DNA of 64,000 bases from Saprospiraceae bacterium (GTDB taxonomy: Bacteria; Bacteroidota; Bacteroidia; Chitinophagales; Saprospiraceae): positions 28,266 to 92,265 of the forward strand of contig JALHQW010000024.1 of NCBI GenBank assembly GCA_022841745.1. Reading direction: 5' to 3'. The notes under the pieces were generated by a model. That model was not told the DNA's origin and searched no databases. It saw only the letters and a list, made by a program, of their open reading frames with translations. The translations under genes were made by a program, and so were the position numbers. The first letter of the stretch is position 1, and each line of letters starts with the position of its first letter. Below are positions 51,318 to 60,070 of the stretch, one piece after another.

Positions 51318-52985
51318 ATGCTAAATTTTACCGCCGAAACCCCGCTCATCCAACATTTCTACCATTGGGAAAAAACCACGCCCAACAAGGTCTTCCTGCG
51401 CCAACCCTTTGGCAATAGTTTCAGGGGCTTCACGTGGCAGGAGACCGGCCAACAGGCTCGCCGATTGGCCAGCTACCTGCGCTCCTTGCGTTTGCCGGAG
51501 GGCAGCCATATCGGTTTGGTATCAAAAAACTGCGCCGAGTGGTTCATTTGTGACCTCGCCATTATGATGGCGGGGCATGTGTCCGTGCCGTTCTTCCCGA
51601 CGCTCACCGCCGAGCAAATCAACCTCGTGATGGCGCACAGCGGCTGCACCGTGCTGCTCGTAGGCAAGCTCGACGACTGGGCGGCGATGAAGCCCGGCAT
51701 CCCGGCGGGCGTCACTTGCGTTGCCTTCCCCACCTACAACCCCGACCCCGACCATGTGCAGTGGGCCGACATCATGGCCCGCCACGAGCCGCTCGCCGAC
51801 TCGCCCATGCCCAGCCCCGATGACCTGCTCACCATCATCTACACCAGCGGCACCACGGGCAACCCCAAGGGCGTTATGCTCAGCTACCGCAATATGGCGG
51901 CGCTGCTCTACTACGGGCAGGAGCACCTTCGTTGCGACATTCCGGAAATCAGGGTTATCTCCTACCTGCCGCTTTGCCATATCAGCGAGCGGGGTGTGCT
52001 GGTGAACGTTGCGCTGGCGACTGGCGCCACCGTCTATTTCGTGGAGCGGCTGGATACCTTCGGCAAAAACCTGGCGGCTGCCCGGCCTACCCATTTCGGC
52101 GGGGTGCCAAGGATATGGATGAAGTTCCAGCAGGGCGTGTTGGCCAAGATGCCACAGTCGAGGCTCGATTTACTCTTGAAAATACCCGTCATCAACAACC
52201 TTGTACGCCGCAGAATCAAGCAGGCGCTCGGCTTGGATGCCGTGCAGGTCTATCTCGTTGCGGCAGCACCCACGCCCGTCAGCCTGCTGGAATGGTACGA
52301 GCGGCTGGGCATCGTCATACAAGAGGCTTATGGCATGACGGAGACGACGGCCATCGCCACCATCACGCCCCGCAATGGGGTGCGCTTTGGCAGTGTTGGC
52401 AAGCCCATTTTGAACACCAAAATCAAGATAGACCCCGAGACCGGGGAAATCTGCACCAAGTCGTCGAGCAATATGCTTGGCTACTACAACGAGCCTGAAA
52501 TGACCGCCGCCACCATTGACAGCTACGGCTGGCTGCACACGGGCGACAAGGGCGAACTCGACGCCGATGGTTACCTGCGCATCACCGGGCGGGTGAAGGA
52601 AATGTACAAGACCAGCAAAGGCGAGTACGTGGCCCCGGCGCAGATTGAGCTTTGCTTTGCTCAAAACACCTACATCGAACAAATCTGCGTGATAGGGGAG
52701 GGGCTGCCGCAGCCCGTGGGCCTCGTGGTGCTGTCCGAGCTGGCGAAGGGCGTCCACAACTCCGACATTGCGGAGCAACTGAGGGCCAGCCTCGACGCCA
52801 TCAACCCAACCCTGAAACCCTACGAGCGCCTGCAAAAATTGGTGGTGGTGCGGGAGGCGTGGACGGTGGAGAACAACCTTATGACGCCTTCCATGAAGCT
52901 GCGCCGCAAGTATTTGGAGGCGCATTTTGCTTCGCAAATGATGGGGTGGTACGAGATGGAAGGGAAGGTGGTGTGGGAAGGGTAG
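51318..52985 (+). CDS. Long-chain acyl-CoA synthetase (AMP-binding) family protein
   Basis: AMP-forming ligase of 555 residues that activates a carboxylic acid, probably a fatty acid, as a CoA thioester. The P-loop signature is LTIIYTSGTTGNPKGVMLSY. Further motifs are the YGMTETTA block (A5), the GWLHTGDKGELDADGYL aspartate region (A7) and ITGRVKEMYKTSKGEYV (A8). The start at 51318 (MLNFTAETPLIQHFYHWEK) is supported by repeats upstream that end at the same ATG. The acetate-type transporter SatP follows downstream. At 555 residues it is slightly shorter than most FadD15-type enzymes. Confidence 0.92.
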   Translation: MLNFTAETPLIQHFYHWEKTTPNKVFLRQPFGNSFRGFTWQETGQQARRLASYLRSLRLPEGSHIGLVSKNCAEWFICDLAIMMAGHVSVPFFPTLTAEQINLVMAHSGCTVLLVGKLDDWAAMKPGIPAGVTCVAFPTYNPDPDHVQWADIMARHEPLADSPMPSPDDLLTIIYTSGTTGNPKGVMLSYRNMAALLYYGQEHLRCDIPEIRVISYLPLCHISERGVLVNVALATGATVYFVERLDTFGKNLAAARPTHFGGVPRIWMKFQQGVLAKMPQSRLDLLLKIPVINNLVRRRIKQALGLDAVQVYLVAAAPTPVSLLEWYERLGIVIQEAYGMTETTAIATITPRNGVRFGSVGKPILNTKIKIDPETGEICTKSSSNMLGYYNEPEMTAATIDSYGWLHTGDKGELDADGYLRITGRVKEMYKTSKGEYVAPAQIELCFAQNTYIEQICVIGEGLPQPVGLVVLSELAKGVHNSDIAEQLRASLDAINPTLKPYERLQKLVVVREAWTVENNLMTPSMKLRRKYLEAHFASQMMGWYEMEGKVVWEG

Positions 52986-53148
52986 GGCAGCCGTGACCAA
53001 ACTCACCGATTGGGATATTATTAATCATGCCTCCCACATCAGGTATCCATGAAATTCGACCCCTGAAACGATGGGGCTTGCTTCGCAAATTGCTTTCCTG
53101 GAATTTTAAATGGCAGACCACGTCGTTTGAACATTTCATCAAAACAAC

Positions 53149-53709
53149 ATGGAAGCAAAACTTTCAAACCCTGCCCCATTGGGCCTCATGGGCTTCGGCA
53201 TGACGACCGTCCTGCTCAATATCCACAATGCGGGCTTCTTTCCCATCAGCGCCATGATACTTGCCATGGGCCTGTTTTATGGCGGCGTGGCGCAGATCAT
53301 AGCTGGCATCCTCGAATTCAAGAAGGGCAACACCTTCGGCACCACGGCCTTTACCTCCTACGGCCTTTTCTGGATATCGCTCGTGGCCCTTTGGGTCTTC
53401 CCGGAATTCGGCTGGGCCAAGGGCGCTGCCACCGAGGTCGCCTATATGGGCTGGTACCTGTTCCTATGGGGCGTGTTCACTTTTTTCATGTGGCTTGGCA
53501 CTTTTGGTAAAAACAAGGTGCTGCAATTCATCTTTCTCAGCCTTTGGATACTGTTCTTCCTGCTGGCCATCCGTGATTGGACGGGGTCGGCGCTCATCGG
53601 CACCATTGCAGGCTGGGAGGGCATCCTCTGCGGCACATCGGCCATTTATCTTGCAATGGCGGAGGTGCTGAATGAGACGAGGGGGAGGACTATATTGCCG
53701 ATAGGGTAA
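53149..53709 (+). CDS. satP: Acetate uptake transporter, SatP/YaaH (GPR1/FUN34) family
   Basis: Inner-membrane acetate/succinate channel-transporter of 186 residues with six transmembrane segments. The family signature near the N-terminus is NPAPLGLMGFGMTTVLLN, and further typical segments are GLFYGGVAQIIAGILEFKKG and FGTTAFTSYGLFWISLV. The position just after an acyl-CoA synthetase gene fits import and activation of short-chain acids. A long imperfect hairpin follows at 53750. Confidence 0.93.
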   Translation: MEAKLSNPAPLGLMGFGMTTVLLNIHNAGFFPISAMILAMGLFYGGVAQIIAGILEFKKGNTFGTTAFTSYGLFWISLVALWVFPEFGWAKGAATEVAYMGWYLFLWGVFTFFMWLGTFGKNKVLQFIFLSLWILFFLLAIRDWTGSALIGTIAGWEGILCGTSAIYLAMAEVLNETRGRTILPIG

Positions 53710-53749
53710 TAGTAGTACTTCGGTGCCTATCGCCGACGGCAGAGGAGGC

Positions 53750-53820
53750 GTTGATTTGATTAAATGACAGCCTTCCGAAAGTTCGCAACTTTCGGAAAGC
53801 TGTCATTTAATCAAATCAAC
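53750..53820. repeat. 34-bp inverted repeat with one mismatch
   Basis: Arms 53750-53783 and 53787-53820, loop CGC, single mismatch. Same architecture as the 33-bp hairpin at 32190 but unrelated sequence. It is AT-rich outside, GC-rich near the tip, and lies between satP and the thioredoxin-like gene. Confidence 0.82.
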
Positions 53821-53858
53821 GTCCCTGAACGGGGAAATAAATGCCATAATTCGTCCTT

Positions 53859-54369
53859 ATGAAAGCGCTAACAACCATTTTCATCGTATTGCCGTTCATG
53901 GCTTTCGCCCAACTTAACCTCCAAGTCATTTCCCACAAAGGCGACCCCATCCTCTTGGGCGAGGTGAACCGGGCAGGCATGGAAGCTGCCCCATTTGGCG
54001 ATTGGTTCCGTACGGCATACGAAGCCTACCAAGTGGACAGAGCGGCGCTCGCCGATGCCCATTTGGAGGGCGTTGACCTCCTCGTTTTCATGGGCACCTG
54101 GTGCGAGGACAGCCAACGGGAACTGCCCCCATTTCTACAAAATCCTCGACCACCTCGGCTTCCCTGAAAAGCGGCTTCGGGTCGTCGCACTCGACAACCA
54201 CCCCGACCGCCGAAAGACCAGTCCCGATGGGGCGGAAAAGGGCTGGAACATTGAGTATGTGCCGACTTTTATCTTCTTGAAGAATGACAAAGAAGTGGGG
54301 CGCATTGTGGAAACGCCAGCTGTTTCGTTGGAGAAGGATATGGTCAACATTCTGTTGAAACAACAATGA
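53859..54369 (+). pseudogene. Thioredoxin-family protein, +1 frameshift in a C-tract
   Basis: The first frame encodes a signal peptide (TIFIVLPFMAFAQ) and a thioredoxin-like domain up to VFMGTWCEDSQRELP. The continuation HFYKILDHLGFPEKRLRVVA to VPTFIFLKNDKEVGRIVE (with the cis-Pro of thioredoxins) lies in the +1 frame. The C-run at 54126-54130 has five bases; four would join the frames. The redox motif is CEDS rather than CxxC, as in some Bacteroidota relatives. Either one base was gained or this is a homopolymer sequencing error. Repaired, the protein would have 169 residues and be periplasmic. Confidence 0.85.
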
Positions 54370-54478
54370 AAAGCATTGGGAAAAATCCAAAGCCATGAAG
54401 AATTGCTACCACAAAATTGACTCCTTCCGCTTTTATTGCCAATGATGTTTGGCTTGTGGAGAAGTGATTCAGTTCAAG

Positions 54479-54512
54479 TTTGGTGAAGGGTCGTACCGAC
54501 TACTTACCTTTA
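54479..54512 (+). promoter_or_regulatory. Bacteroidota-type promoter for the ZIP gene
   Basis: TTTG at 54479-54482, a 22-bp spacer and TACCTTTA at 54505-54512 fit the Bacteroidota consensus (-33 TTTG, -7 TAnnTTTG) with one mismatch, 26 bp before the ATG. Confidence 0.45.
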
Positions 54513-54537
54513 CGATTCACAAAGCACCCGTTGAGGC

Positions 54538-55359
54538 ATGATGGAAGAGTTGATTAACCATGTTGCAAGCTGGCACCCGGTCAAACAGGCACTTTTGGCG
54601 ACCCTTTTCACTTGGAGCGTGACGGCACTTGGAGCGAGCTTGGTTTTCTTTTTCAAAAATTTCAATCAAAAACTGCTGGACAGCATGTTGGGCTTTGCGG
54701 CGGGAGTGATGCTTGCTGCCAGCTTTTGGTCGTTGCTTGCACCCGCCATAGAGATGAGCGAAACGGTCAGCAGTTTGCCAAAATGGTTCCCGGCGCTTGC
54801 CGGATTCTTGGGTGGCGGACTTTTCATGGTGGCTATTGACAAGCTGCTACCTCACCTGCACCCAGGATTGGAGCGGGCCGAGGGCATCTCGACCAGTTGG
54901 CAGCGCAGCATACTGCTGGTGCTGGCCATTACGCTGCACAATATCCCGGAGGGGCTGGCCATTGGCGTGGCATTCGGGGCGGTGGCACAGGGGCTGCCTG
55001 CGGCAACGATTGGCGCTGCCGTGGCGCTGGCCATTGGCATTGGCTTACAAAACTTTCCCGAAGGCACGGCGGTTTCGGTGCCACTGCGGCGGGAAGGGAT
55101 GAGCCGGGGGCGGGCGTTTTGGTACGGGCAGCTTTCGGGTGCGGTGGAGCCGGTTTTCGGGGTGCTCGGCGCCTGGGCCGTGCTGTCCATGCAGGAAGTG
55201 CTGCCCTACGCCCTGTCGTTTGCCGCAGGTGCCATGATTTTCGTGGTGGTGGAGGAATTAATACCGGAATCGCAGCAGGCGGGCAACACCGACACTGCCA
55301 CGACCGCCACACTGTTGGGCTTTAGCCTGATGATGGTGTTGGACGTGGCCTTGGGGTGA
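54538..55359 (+). CDS. ZIP-family metal transporter (GufA-like)
   Basis: Inner-membrane divalent-metal transporter of 273 residues with eight predicted segments. The transmembrane 4 and 5 metal-site motifs are present ([17 protein letters not shown] and [19 protein letters not shown]), as in GufA/ZupT-type importers of zinc and other metals. A late segment ([18 protein letters not shown]) carries the usual Glu residues. It is a stand-alone gene converging on the next with a 4-bp gap. Confidence 0.92.
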   Translation: MMEELINHVASWHPVKQALLATLFTWSVTALGASLVFFFKNFNQKLLDSMLGFAAGVMLAASFWSLLAPAIEMSETVSSLPKWFPALAGFLGGGLFMVAIDKLLPHLHPGLERAEGISTSWQRSILLVLAITLHNIPEGLAIGVAFGAVAQGLPAATIGAAVALAIGIGLQNFPEGTAVSVPLRREGMSRGRAFWYGQLSGAVEPVFGVLGAWAVLSMQEVLPYALSFAAGAMIFVVVEELIPESQQAGNTDTATTATLLGFSLMMVLDVALG

Positions 55360-55363
55360 TGCA

Positions 55364-56704
55364 CTAAGTTTTCGGGCCAAAACGGGCCAAGACTAAACCA
55401 ACGCCCAGTGCTGGACTGAAATTAATATGGTCACTACTAGAGGAAAAATAAGCACCAAAGTCCATTTGAAGACCAAAACGCTTAGAAAATGGGAGTAAAT
55501 ATTTACCGCCAGCGAACACACCTAAATCATGATTAAGATCACTCCATTCTTGATTTACCCAATAAACGCTTTCAACGCCAATTTTTGCAAAAATGCGTGG
55601 ATTACGTAATTGATAAACTGCCCCGATGAAATACGAATTCATTTCTTCCAAAAATCCAGTATCCCAAAAGACATGTCTGTATGAAATATCAAGCCCTATT
55701 TTGTATTTTGATAAGTAGCCAGCGTTAAATGAGGTGAGTAATACATCTAAGTTAGAAACTCCTGCATTCAGTCCTTCTAATGGAATCTTCTTCATTGACT
55801 TTTTCCTCGCTTTCTTTTCCTGTCCATGAATGTCTGGATGCGCCTTTTTTTCGTCAGTAATTGCTGGTGCGTGTGATGTCTTCTTATTATTTAGTTGGTA
55901 TAGAAGCCCAGTCGAAATTGAAGTTAGGCGGTAATTTGGCCTATCATTATGGTACTCCCTGAACGAAGTGTTTAAATCGTGGGCCACTATTATTTGTCCT
56001 TTTAAATGGAGTTTTTCTGATGAAACAACTGGAAATGTAATGCCTCCATGAATCCCAAAATGAAACCTGTGATAGTCATCTGAAAAATCAACATAATTGC
56101 TTTTTAAAGTATATGGGTCGTTCAATTTTACACCACTGAGATTTACTATTGTTGATCCTCCACCGATGCTATCATAAACATAGTAGTCATAGATAATTTC
56201 ATAATAACGAGTATCTTCTTTCCATTCTCGTTCCTTTTCCCAGGCAGTCATGCGAATGAATCCACCGCCAAAGACTTGCCAATCCCCTTTGAACAAATGA
56301 AAGCTTCGGTTCAAAGAAGCCGACGCCTGCAAGCTGGCATGCTGCAATACTGACCATTCTTTTTGGGTTGATATTAAGTCTTTGATAATGTTTGTTTCAA
56401 TTTCTTCCCATTCTTGTGCCATGGGGTTTTCCCAATATTGGAATTTAGCAGTACTTTGAATTGACCAATACTTATTTAATTGAAAATCTTTTCCTGCTCC
56501 AAAGAATACGTTAAAACCTGACTTGCCAATCATCTTATGATAAGATCCGAAATTGGAATTGTCGCTTATAGAATATTGATCGTAAAATTCTTTGTCAGGA
56601 CCTTTGAGCAGAAACCCCGCCCCCCCAGTTATAAAAGTGTTTTGGGCTTGGGCTAAGCTGACAAGGCATACGATTACCGCGGTATAAAGACTTGAATTTT
56701 TCAT
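55364..56704 (-). CDS. Outer-membrane-type hypothetical protein
   Basis: Unrecognised protein of 446 residues with a signal peptide (LYTAVIVCLVSLAQAQ). Alternating aromatic-rich segments of beta-strand type (NKYWSIQSTAKFQYWENP, FHFGIHGGITFPVVS, FGLQMDFGAYFSSSSDHIN) and a terminal GLVLARFGPKT suggest a barrel. A charged Lys-rich insertion (DEKKAHPDIHGQEKKARKKS) occurs at about 280-300. The gene is richer in A and T than its neighbours, hinting at different ancestry. Confidence 0.65.
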   Translation of the reverse strand: MKNSSLYTAVIVCLVSLAQAQNTFITGGAGFLLKGPDKEFYDQYSISDNSNFGSYHKMIGKSGFNVFFGAGKDFQLNKYWSIQSTAKFQYWENPMAQEWEEIETNIIKDLISTQKEWSVLQHASLQASASLNRSFHLFKGDWQVFGGGFIRMTAWEKEREWKEDTRYYEIIYDYYVYDSIGGGSTIVNLSGVKLNDPYTLKSNYVDFSDDYHRFHFGIHGGITFPVVSSEKLHLKGQIIVAHDLNTSFREYHNDRPNYRLTSISTGLLYQLNNKKTSHAPAITDEKKAHPDIHGQEKKARKKSMKKIPLEGLNAGVSNLDVLLTSFNAGYLSKYKIGLDISYRHVFWDTGFLEEMNSYFIGAVYQLRNPRIFAKIGVESVYWVNQEWSDLNHDLGVFAGGKYLLPFSKRFGLQMDFGAYFSSSSDHINFSPALGVGLVLARFGPKT

Positions 56705-56917
56705 GGCGTTGAGGACTTTTTAAGTTTGCAAGCAACCCATAATTGGCTAGATTTGAAATACTGAAAGTCACTACAAAGCATGATAATAATTTGTGGGGCG
56801 GGGGCCAATTAATTTGAACCGTTGAGTTCAGTTCAAGCTCTTCCTGACCTGAACTTCTCCCTGGACTCCCTCAACTGTAATAGCAGGCTATCAAGTTTTT
56901 TTATGCCCATTATGACA

Positions 56918-57490
56918 TCAACAACACCGCACCCGTTCCCGCCACCCATCCCAGGCCCGTGCCGAAGCCGGCAACGCCACCATGATGTGCAAGCCCGCCA
57001 GTAGCACGGCGCCCGGCAGCAGGTTTACCACGAGGGTATGGAAAATAGCGAAATTGGCAATGCCAGCGAACCCCGGCACGACTTCGATTCCCGTGGCCGA
57101 ATAGTCGAGCTTCATAGACAAAAAAGCGGCTATCGTGGCGAAGTGGAAGCCATTGACGAACAAATGCAGGATGTACTCCCAACGTGGCAGGCCGCCCATA
57201 TAGGCCCGGCTGTCTTTTTCCAGGAAGGCATCCCAGCCGAGCACGGCTATGTCCGCCGTTACCGCCGCCAAGCCGATGTAAAAACAGGTTTCGCTGTCTT
57301 GTGCCAAAAAAAGGAAATAGCAAATAACGGGGAACAGTACCGCCCTAAGCGTGTGGGTCAAATGCTCCGTCTTGCTGTCGGGGTGTAGGTACAACCTGTA
57401 CTTGAAAATATGGAGGTAAAAGCCGTCGAAAACGGCCAAGATGGCAAACAAGGCCAGCGAAATAGTGGTGATGAGTATTGCAGCTTCCAT
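56918..57490 (-). CDS. Multi-pass membrane protein
   Basis: Unrecognised membrane protein of 190 residues from the ATG at 57490 with about five hydrophobic segments (ILITTISLALFAILAVFDG, LRAVLFPVICYFLFLA, IGLAAVTADIAVLGWDAF, LHLFVNGFHFATIAAFLSM, FHTLVVNLLPGAVLLAGLHI). FDGFYLHIFKYRLYLHPDSK after the first helix and the HLFVNGFH segment carry His residues within or near the membrane. The divergent-looking Crp/Fnr gene lies just upstream on the same strand (70 bp), so the two may be one unit. Confidence 0.7.
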   Translation of the reverse strand: MEAAILITTISLALFAILAVFDGFYLHIFKYRLYLHPDSKTEHLTHTLRAVLFPVICYFLFLAQDSETCFYIGLAAVTADIAVLGWDAFLEKDSRAYMGGLPRWEYILHLFVNGFHFATIAAFLSMKLDYSATGIEVVPGFAGIANFAIFHTLVVNLLPGAVLLAGLHIMVALPASARAWDGWRERVRCC

Positions 57491-57559
57491 GTGACAATTG
57501 TTTTGAATGAAAGTGCAAAAATGGCCGCCCTGCTGGGGAGTTTCATAGGACAAATGTCC

Positions 57560-58141
57560 TCAACTGCCATTGGCCACCTCCCGGCGGATGCGGCTCAGGG
57601 TGCGTCGGGTGACGCCAAGGTAGGAGGCAATTTCGGTGACCGTGGCCGTGTGGAGGACGTTGGGAGTCTGGTGCAGCAACAGCAGGTATTTTTCCTTTGC
57701 CCCTTCGTTGTTCAAGATGCTGGCGTACTGCTCCATTTTCAGGTATTCGCTCTCCAGCAGCCTTAGGGCAAGTTCCTTCCAAATAGGGCTTTTTGCCAGC
57801 AGCGACTGAAAATCATCGTGGCCAATGACCAGCAATTCCGTGTCCTCGATGGCCACCAGCCCCAGTTCGGTCGGTACTTGCTGAACGAAACTGCGATAGG
57901 CGGTGGTCATGCAACCTGCGGCACAAAAGCAGGAGACGACTTCTTCCCCTTCGGCGTTCAGGTAGTAGGTCTTCAAAGAGCCGCGTACGATAAAGGCAGC
58001 CTCCCTGCATACTTTTCCGATAGGGACGAAGACTTCCCCCTTCCTCAAACTCCTTGGCTGAAAACACTGCATGGCAGCTTCCAAATCTGCTTGCGCAAAA
58101 GGTGCGTGGGATTGAAGGAAGGTCTTGAAGTTTGAAATCAT
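57560..58141 (-). CDS. Crp/Fnr-family transcriptional regulator
   Basis: Regulator of 193 residues. The N-terminal cyclic-nucleotide-binding-like fold is seen in LRKGEVFVPIGKVCREAAFIVRG and LKTYYLNAEGEEVVSCF. The C-terminal helix-turn-helix is TVTEIASYLGVTRRTLSRIRRE. It lacks the Cys residues that bind an iron-sulfur cluster in Fnr and the cAMP-contact motif of Crp, as usual for the many Bacteroidota paralogues. It might control the membrane-protein gene 70 bp downstream. Confidence 0.9.
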   Translation of the reverse strand: MISNFKTFLQSHAPFAQADLEAAMQCFQPRSLRKGEVFVPIGKVCREAAFIVRGSLKTYYLNAEGEEVVSCFCAAGCMTTAYRSFVQQVPTELGLVAIEDTELLVIGHDDFQSLLAKSPIWKELALRLLESEYLKMEQYASILNNEGAKEKYLLLLHQTPNVLHTATVTEIASYLGVTRRTLSRIRREVANGS

Positions 58142-58165
58142 ACGGCTATTATTGGGTAATAGAGG

Positions 58166-58810
58166 TCATTCGTCATTGGAAGGCGCTTTCAATTTATCCC
58201 CAAACTCCTTCACCAATTTATACATGCGCTCCTTGTATTCTTTGGGGCTGATGCTTTTGTCCTCCTCAAGTGCGGCCAGTTCCTCCTCGAACTGCCGCAT
58301 GTTGCGGGTGGTTTCGCCCAGCCAGGTTTCAAACCGGGCATCGTCGCCGTGCACCCAGTAGCCCGACTCGTCCCTCACCTCGAACACCTCGAAGTAGCGG
58401 TCGGCCAGGTAGCGGAACAGCTTGCATAAGGCGAGGTGCGTCGCAGGCCCGTCGTAGCAAGTCTTCACCCGTTCCCAGGGCATGTCCACGCCGTCGCCCG
58501 TGAACTCGGGTTCGACGAGGGTCATCAGCGAATGCAGCACGCCATCGGGGGTGAAGGTAAGCCAGACGGTCTCGGACTGCCCCGTGCCGAAGCTGATGCC
58601 CTTTAGCGGGGCATGGCCCTTGAAGGATAGGGCGCTCCCCGTGAATTCCGAGCGGAGGGAGTTGGGCAGCGCCCAGTCCTCGTCCCAGGTATGGTACTTC
58701 CAGCCGTTGGAGCGGCAGATGTCCTCGGTCTCGTTGATGAGGACGTAGACCTCGGCGGGGGTGCGGAGGCGGCCACGGTAGCGGAGCTTGATGGTGAAGG
58801 TGTTTTCCAT
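58166..58810 (-). CDS. Hypothetical protein
   Basis: Unrecognised soluble protein of 214 residues from the ATG at 58810 (MENTFTIKLRYRGRLRTPAE). It is acidic, with TPDGVLHSLMTLVEPEF in the middle and a charged helical C-terminus (FEEELAALEEDKSISPKEYK). No signal peptide or membrane helix. The aromatic-rich core (NGWKYHTWDEDWALPN) suggests an alpha/beta domain, but I cannot name a family. It lies just upstream of the Crp/Fnr gene on the same strand. Confidence 0.65.
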   Translation of the reverse strand: MENTFTIKLRYRGRLRTPAEVYVLINETEDICRSNGWKYHTWDEDWALPNSLRSEFTGSALSFKGHAPLKGISFGTGQSETVWLTFTPDGVLHSLMTLVEPEFTGDGVDMPWERVKTCYDGPATHLALCKLFRYLADRYFEVFEVRDESGYWVHGDDARFETWLGETTRNMRQFEEELAALEEDKSISPKEYKERMYKLVKEFGDKLKAPSNDE

Positions 58811-58975
58811 AGTATAGTTAAAGTTGTGTTTGGGTGTCAAATCTCGGATTTCTTTTGAAAAAGAATGTTGCCGGAGGCGTGAAATTGAAAAACCAAGGCC
58901 TATTGTTTACCCAATGTTGAACCTTCGTTATCCAAAAAGCAGTTACTTTGCTAAAATTTCTTGCTTGTTATAAAA

Positions 58976-60070
58976 ATGGAAAGAGCACATCGGTTGAATA
59001 ATATCAAAGTTCTTGGCTTTAAGTCAATCAAGGAATTGGACTTGCCTATCCACGACCTGAACGTGCTGATTGGTGCGAATGGGGTTGGCAAATCCAATTT
59101 TATTGGCCTTTTCAAGTTCATCCGTGAGCTTGTCGAGGAGCGTATGCAAGTTTTTGTTGCCCGCAAAGGAGGTGCAAATAAACTCCTACATTATGGTTCA
59201 AAGGTTACTCAACGGATATTTGTTGACATTGATGTTTCCCCGAATCACTATGCTTTTCGGTTAGTGCCCGGTCAAGGAGATAAACTGCTCTTTGAGGAGG
59301 AGTTCGTGGGATTTGACACGCAGCCTGGCAAGCGATACCCTGAAAACATCAATAGAAATGTAATTGAGTCTGACTTGGCCGAATACACACGCCAGAAAGG
59401 ATGGAGCGTTGGAAGGTACGTTCACGATGTGTTGAAAACATGGCGTGTCTATCATTTTCATGATACGAGCGACTCCGCTTTGGTAAAGAAAAAGGGTAAA
59501 ATTACAGAAGCTGACTACATACGGGAAGATGCTTCAAACCTCGCTGCTTTTCTGTTCCTAATGCAAAAACAGCACCCCATGCATTACCAGCGGATTGTCA
59601 AGACGGTGCAGTTGGTCGTTCCTTTTTTCAAAGAATTCTACCTGCTTCCCGATGCCGAAAATAAGGATACTATTCTGTTGAGGTGGACGGACATCCATTC
59701 CGATATGGAGTTTACTGCCGACGATTTGTCTGATGGCTCTTTACGGTTTATTTGCCTTGCCACTTTGCTGCTTCAACCCAAACTGCCGAGCCTTATTCTT
59801 TTGGATGAACCCGAATTGGGCCTCCATCCAATGGCTATTCAAATACTTGCGGGGCTGTTCAGGAAGGCTTCCCATGCTGCACAGCTTATTGTTTCCACCC
59901 AATCACCCAACTTGGTTTCAGAGTTTGAGGCAAACGATATTATTGTAGTGGAGCATAAAGACGGTGCATCTTCTTTTGCCCGGCTTGACGAGGAAAAGTT
60001 GGAAAAGTGGATTGATGAGTACTCGCTTGGGGAAATTTGGCAGAAAAACTTAATTGGAGGAAACCTATGA
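58976..60070 (+). CDS. AAA_21-type (OLD/RloA-like) ATPase of a two-gene module
   Basis: ABC/SMC-like ATPase of 364 residues. The N-terminus LNNIKVLGFKSIKELDLPI leads to Walker A GANGVGKSN (33-41). A long central insertion is followed by the signature-like DDLSDGSLRFICLATLLL and Walker B with D-loop (LILLDEPELGLHPMAIQILA), then the STQSPNLV switch. Such ATPases form the sensor half of several anti-phage systems (OLD, PARIS and similar). Its stop overlaps the ATG of a DUF4276 gene (ATGA, 60067-60070), so the two are translationally coupled. The pairing suggests defence or toxin function; no experiment is implied. Confidence 0.88.
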   Translation: MERAHRLNNIKVLGFKSIKELDLPIHDLNVLIGANGVGKSNFIGLFKFIRELVEERMQVFVARKGGANKLLHYGSKVTQRIFVDIDVSPNHYAFRLVPGQGDKLLFEEEFVGFDTQPGKRYPENINRNVIESDLAEYTRQKGWSVGRYVHDVLKTWRVYHFHDTSDSALVKKKGKITEADYIREDASNLAAFLFLMQKQHPMHYQRIVKTVQLVVPFFKEFYLLPDAENKDTILLRWTDIHSDMEFTADDLSDGSLRFICLATLLLQPKLPSLILLDEPELGLHPMAIQILAGLFRKASHAAQLIVSTQSPNLVSEFEANDIIVVEHKDGASSFARLDEEKLEKWIDEYSLGEIWQKNLIGGNL

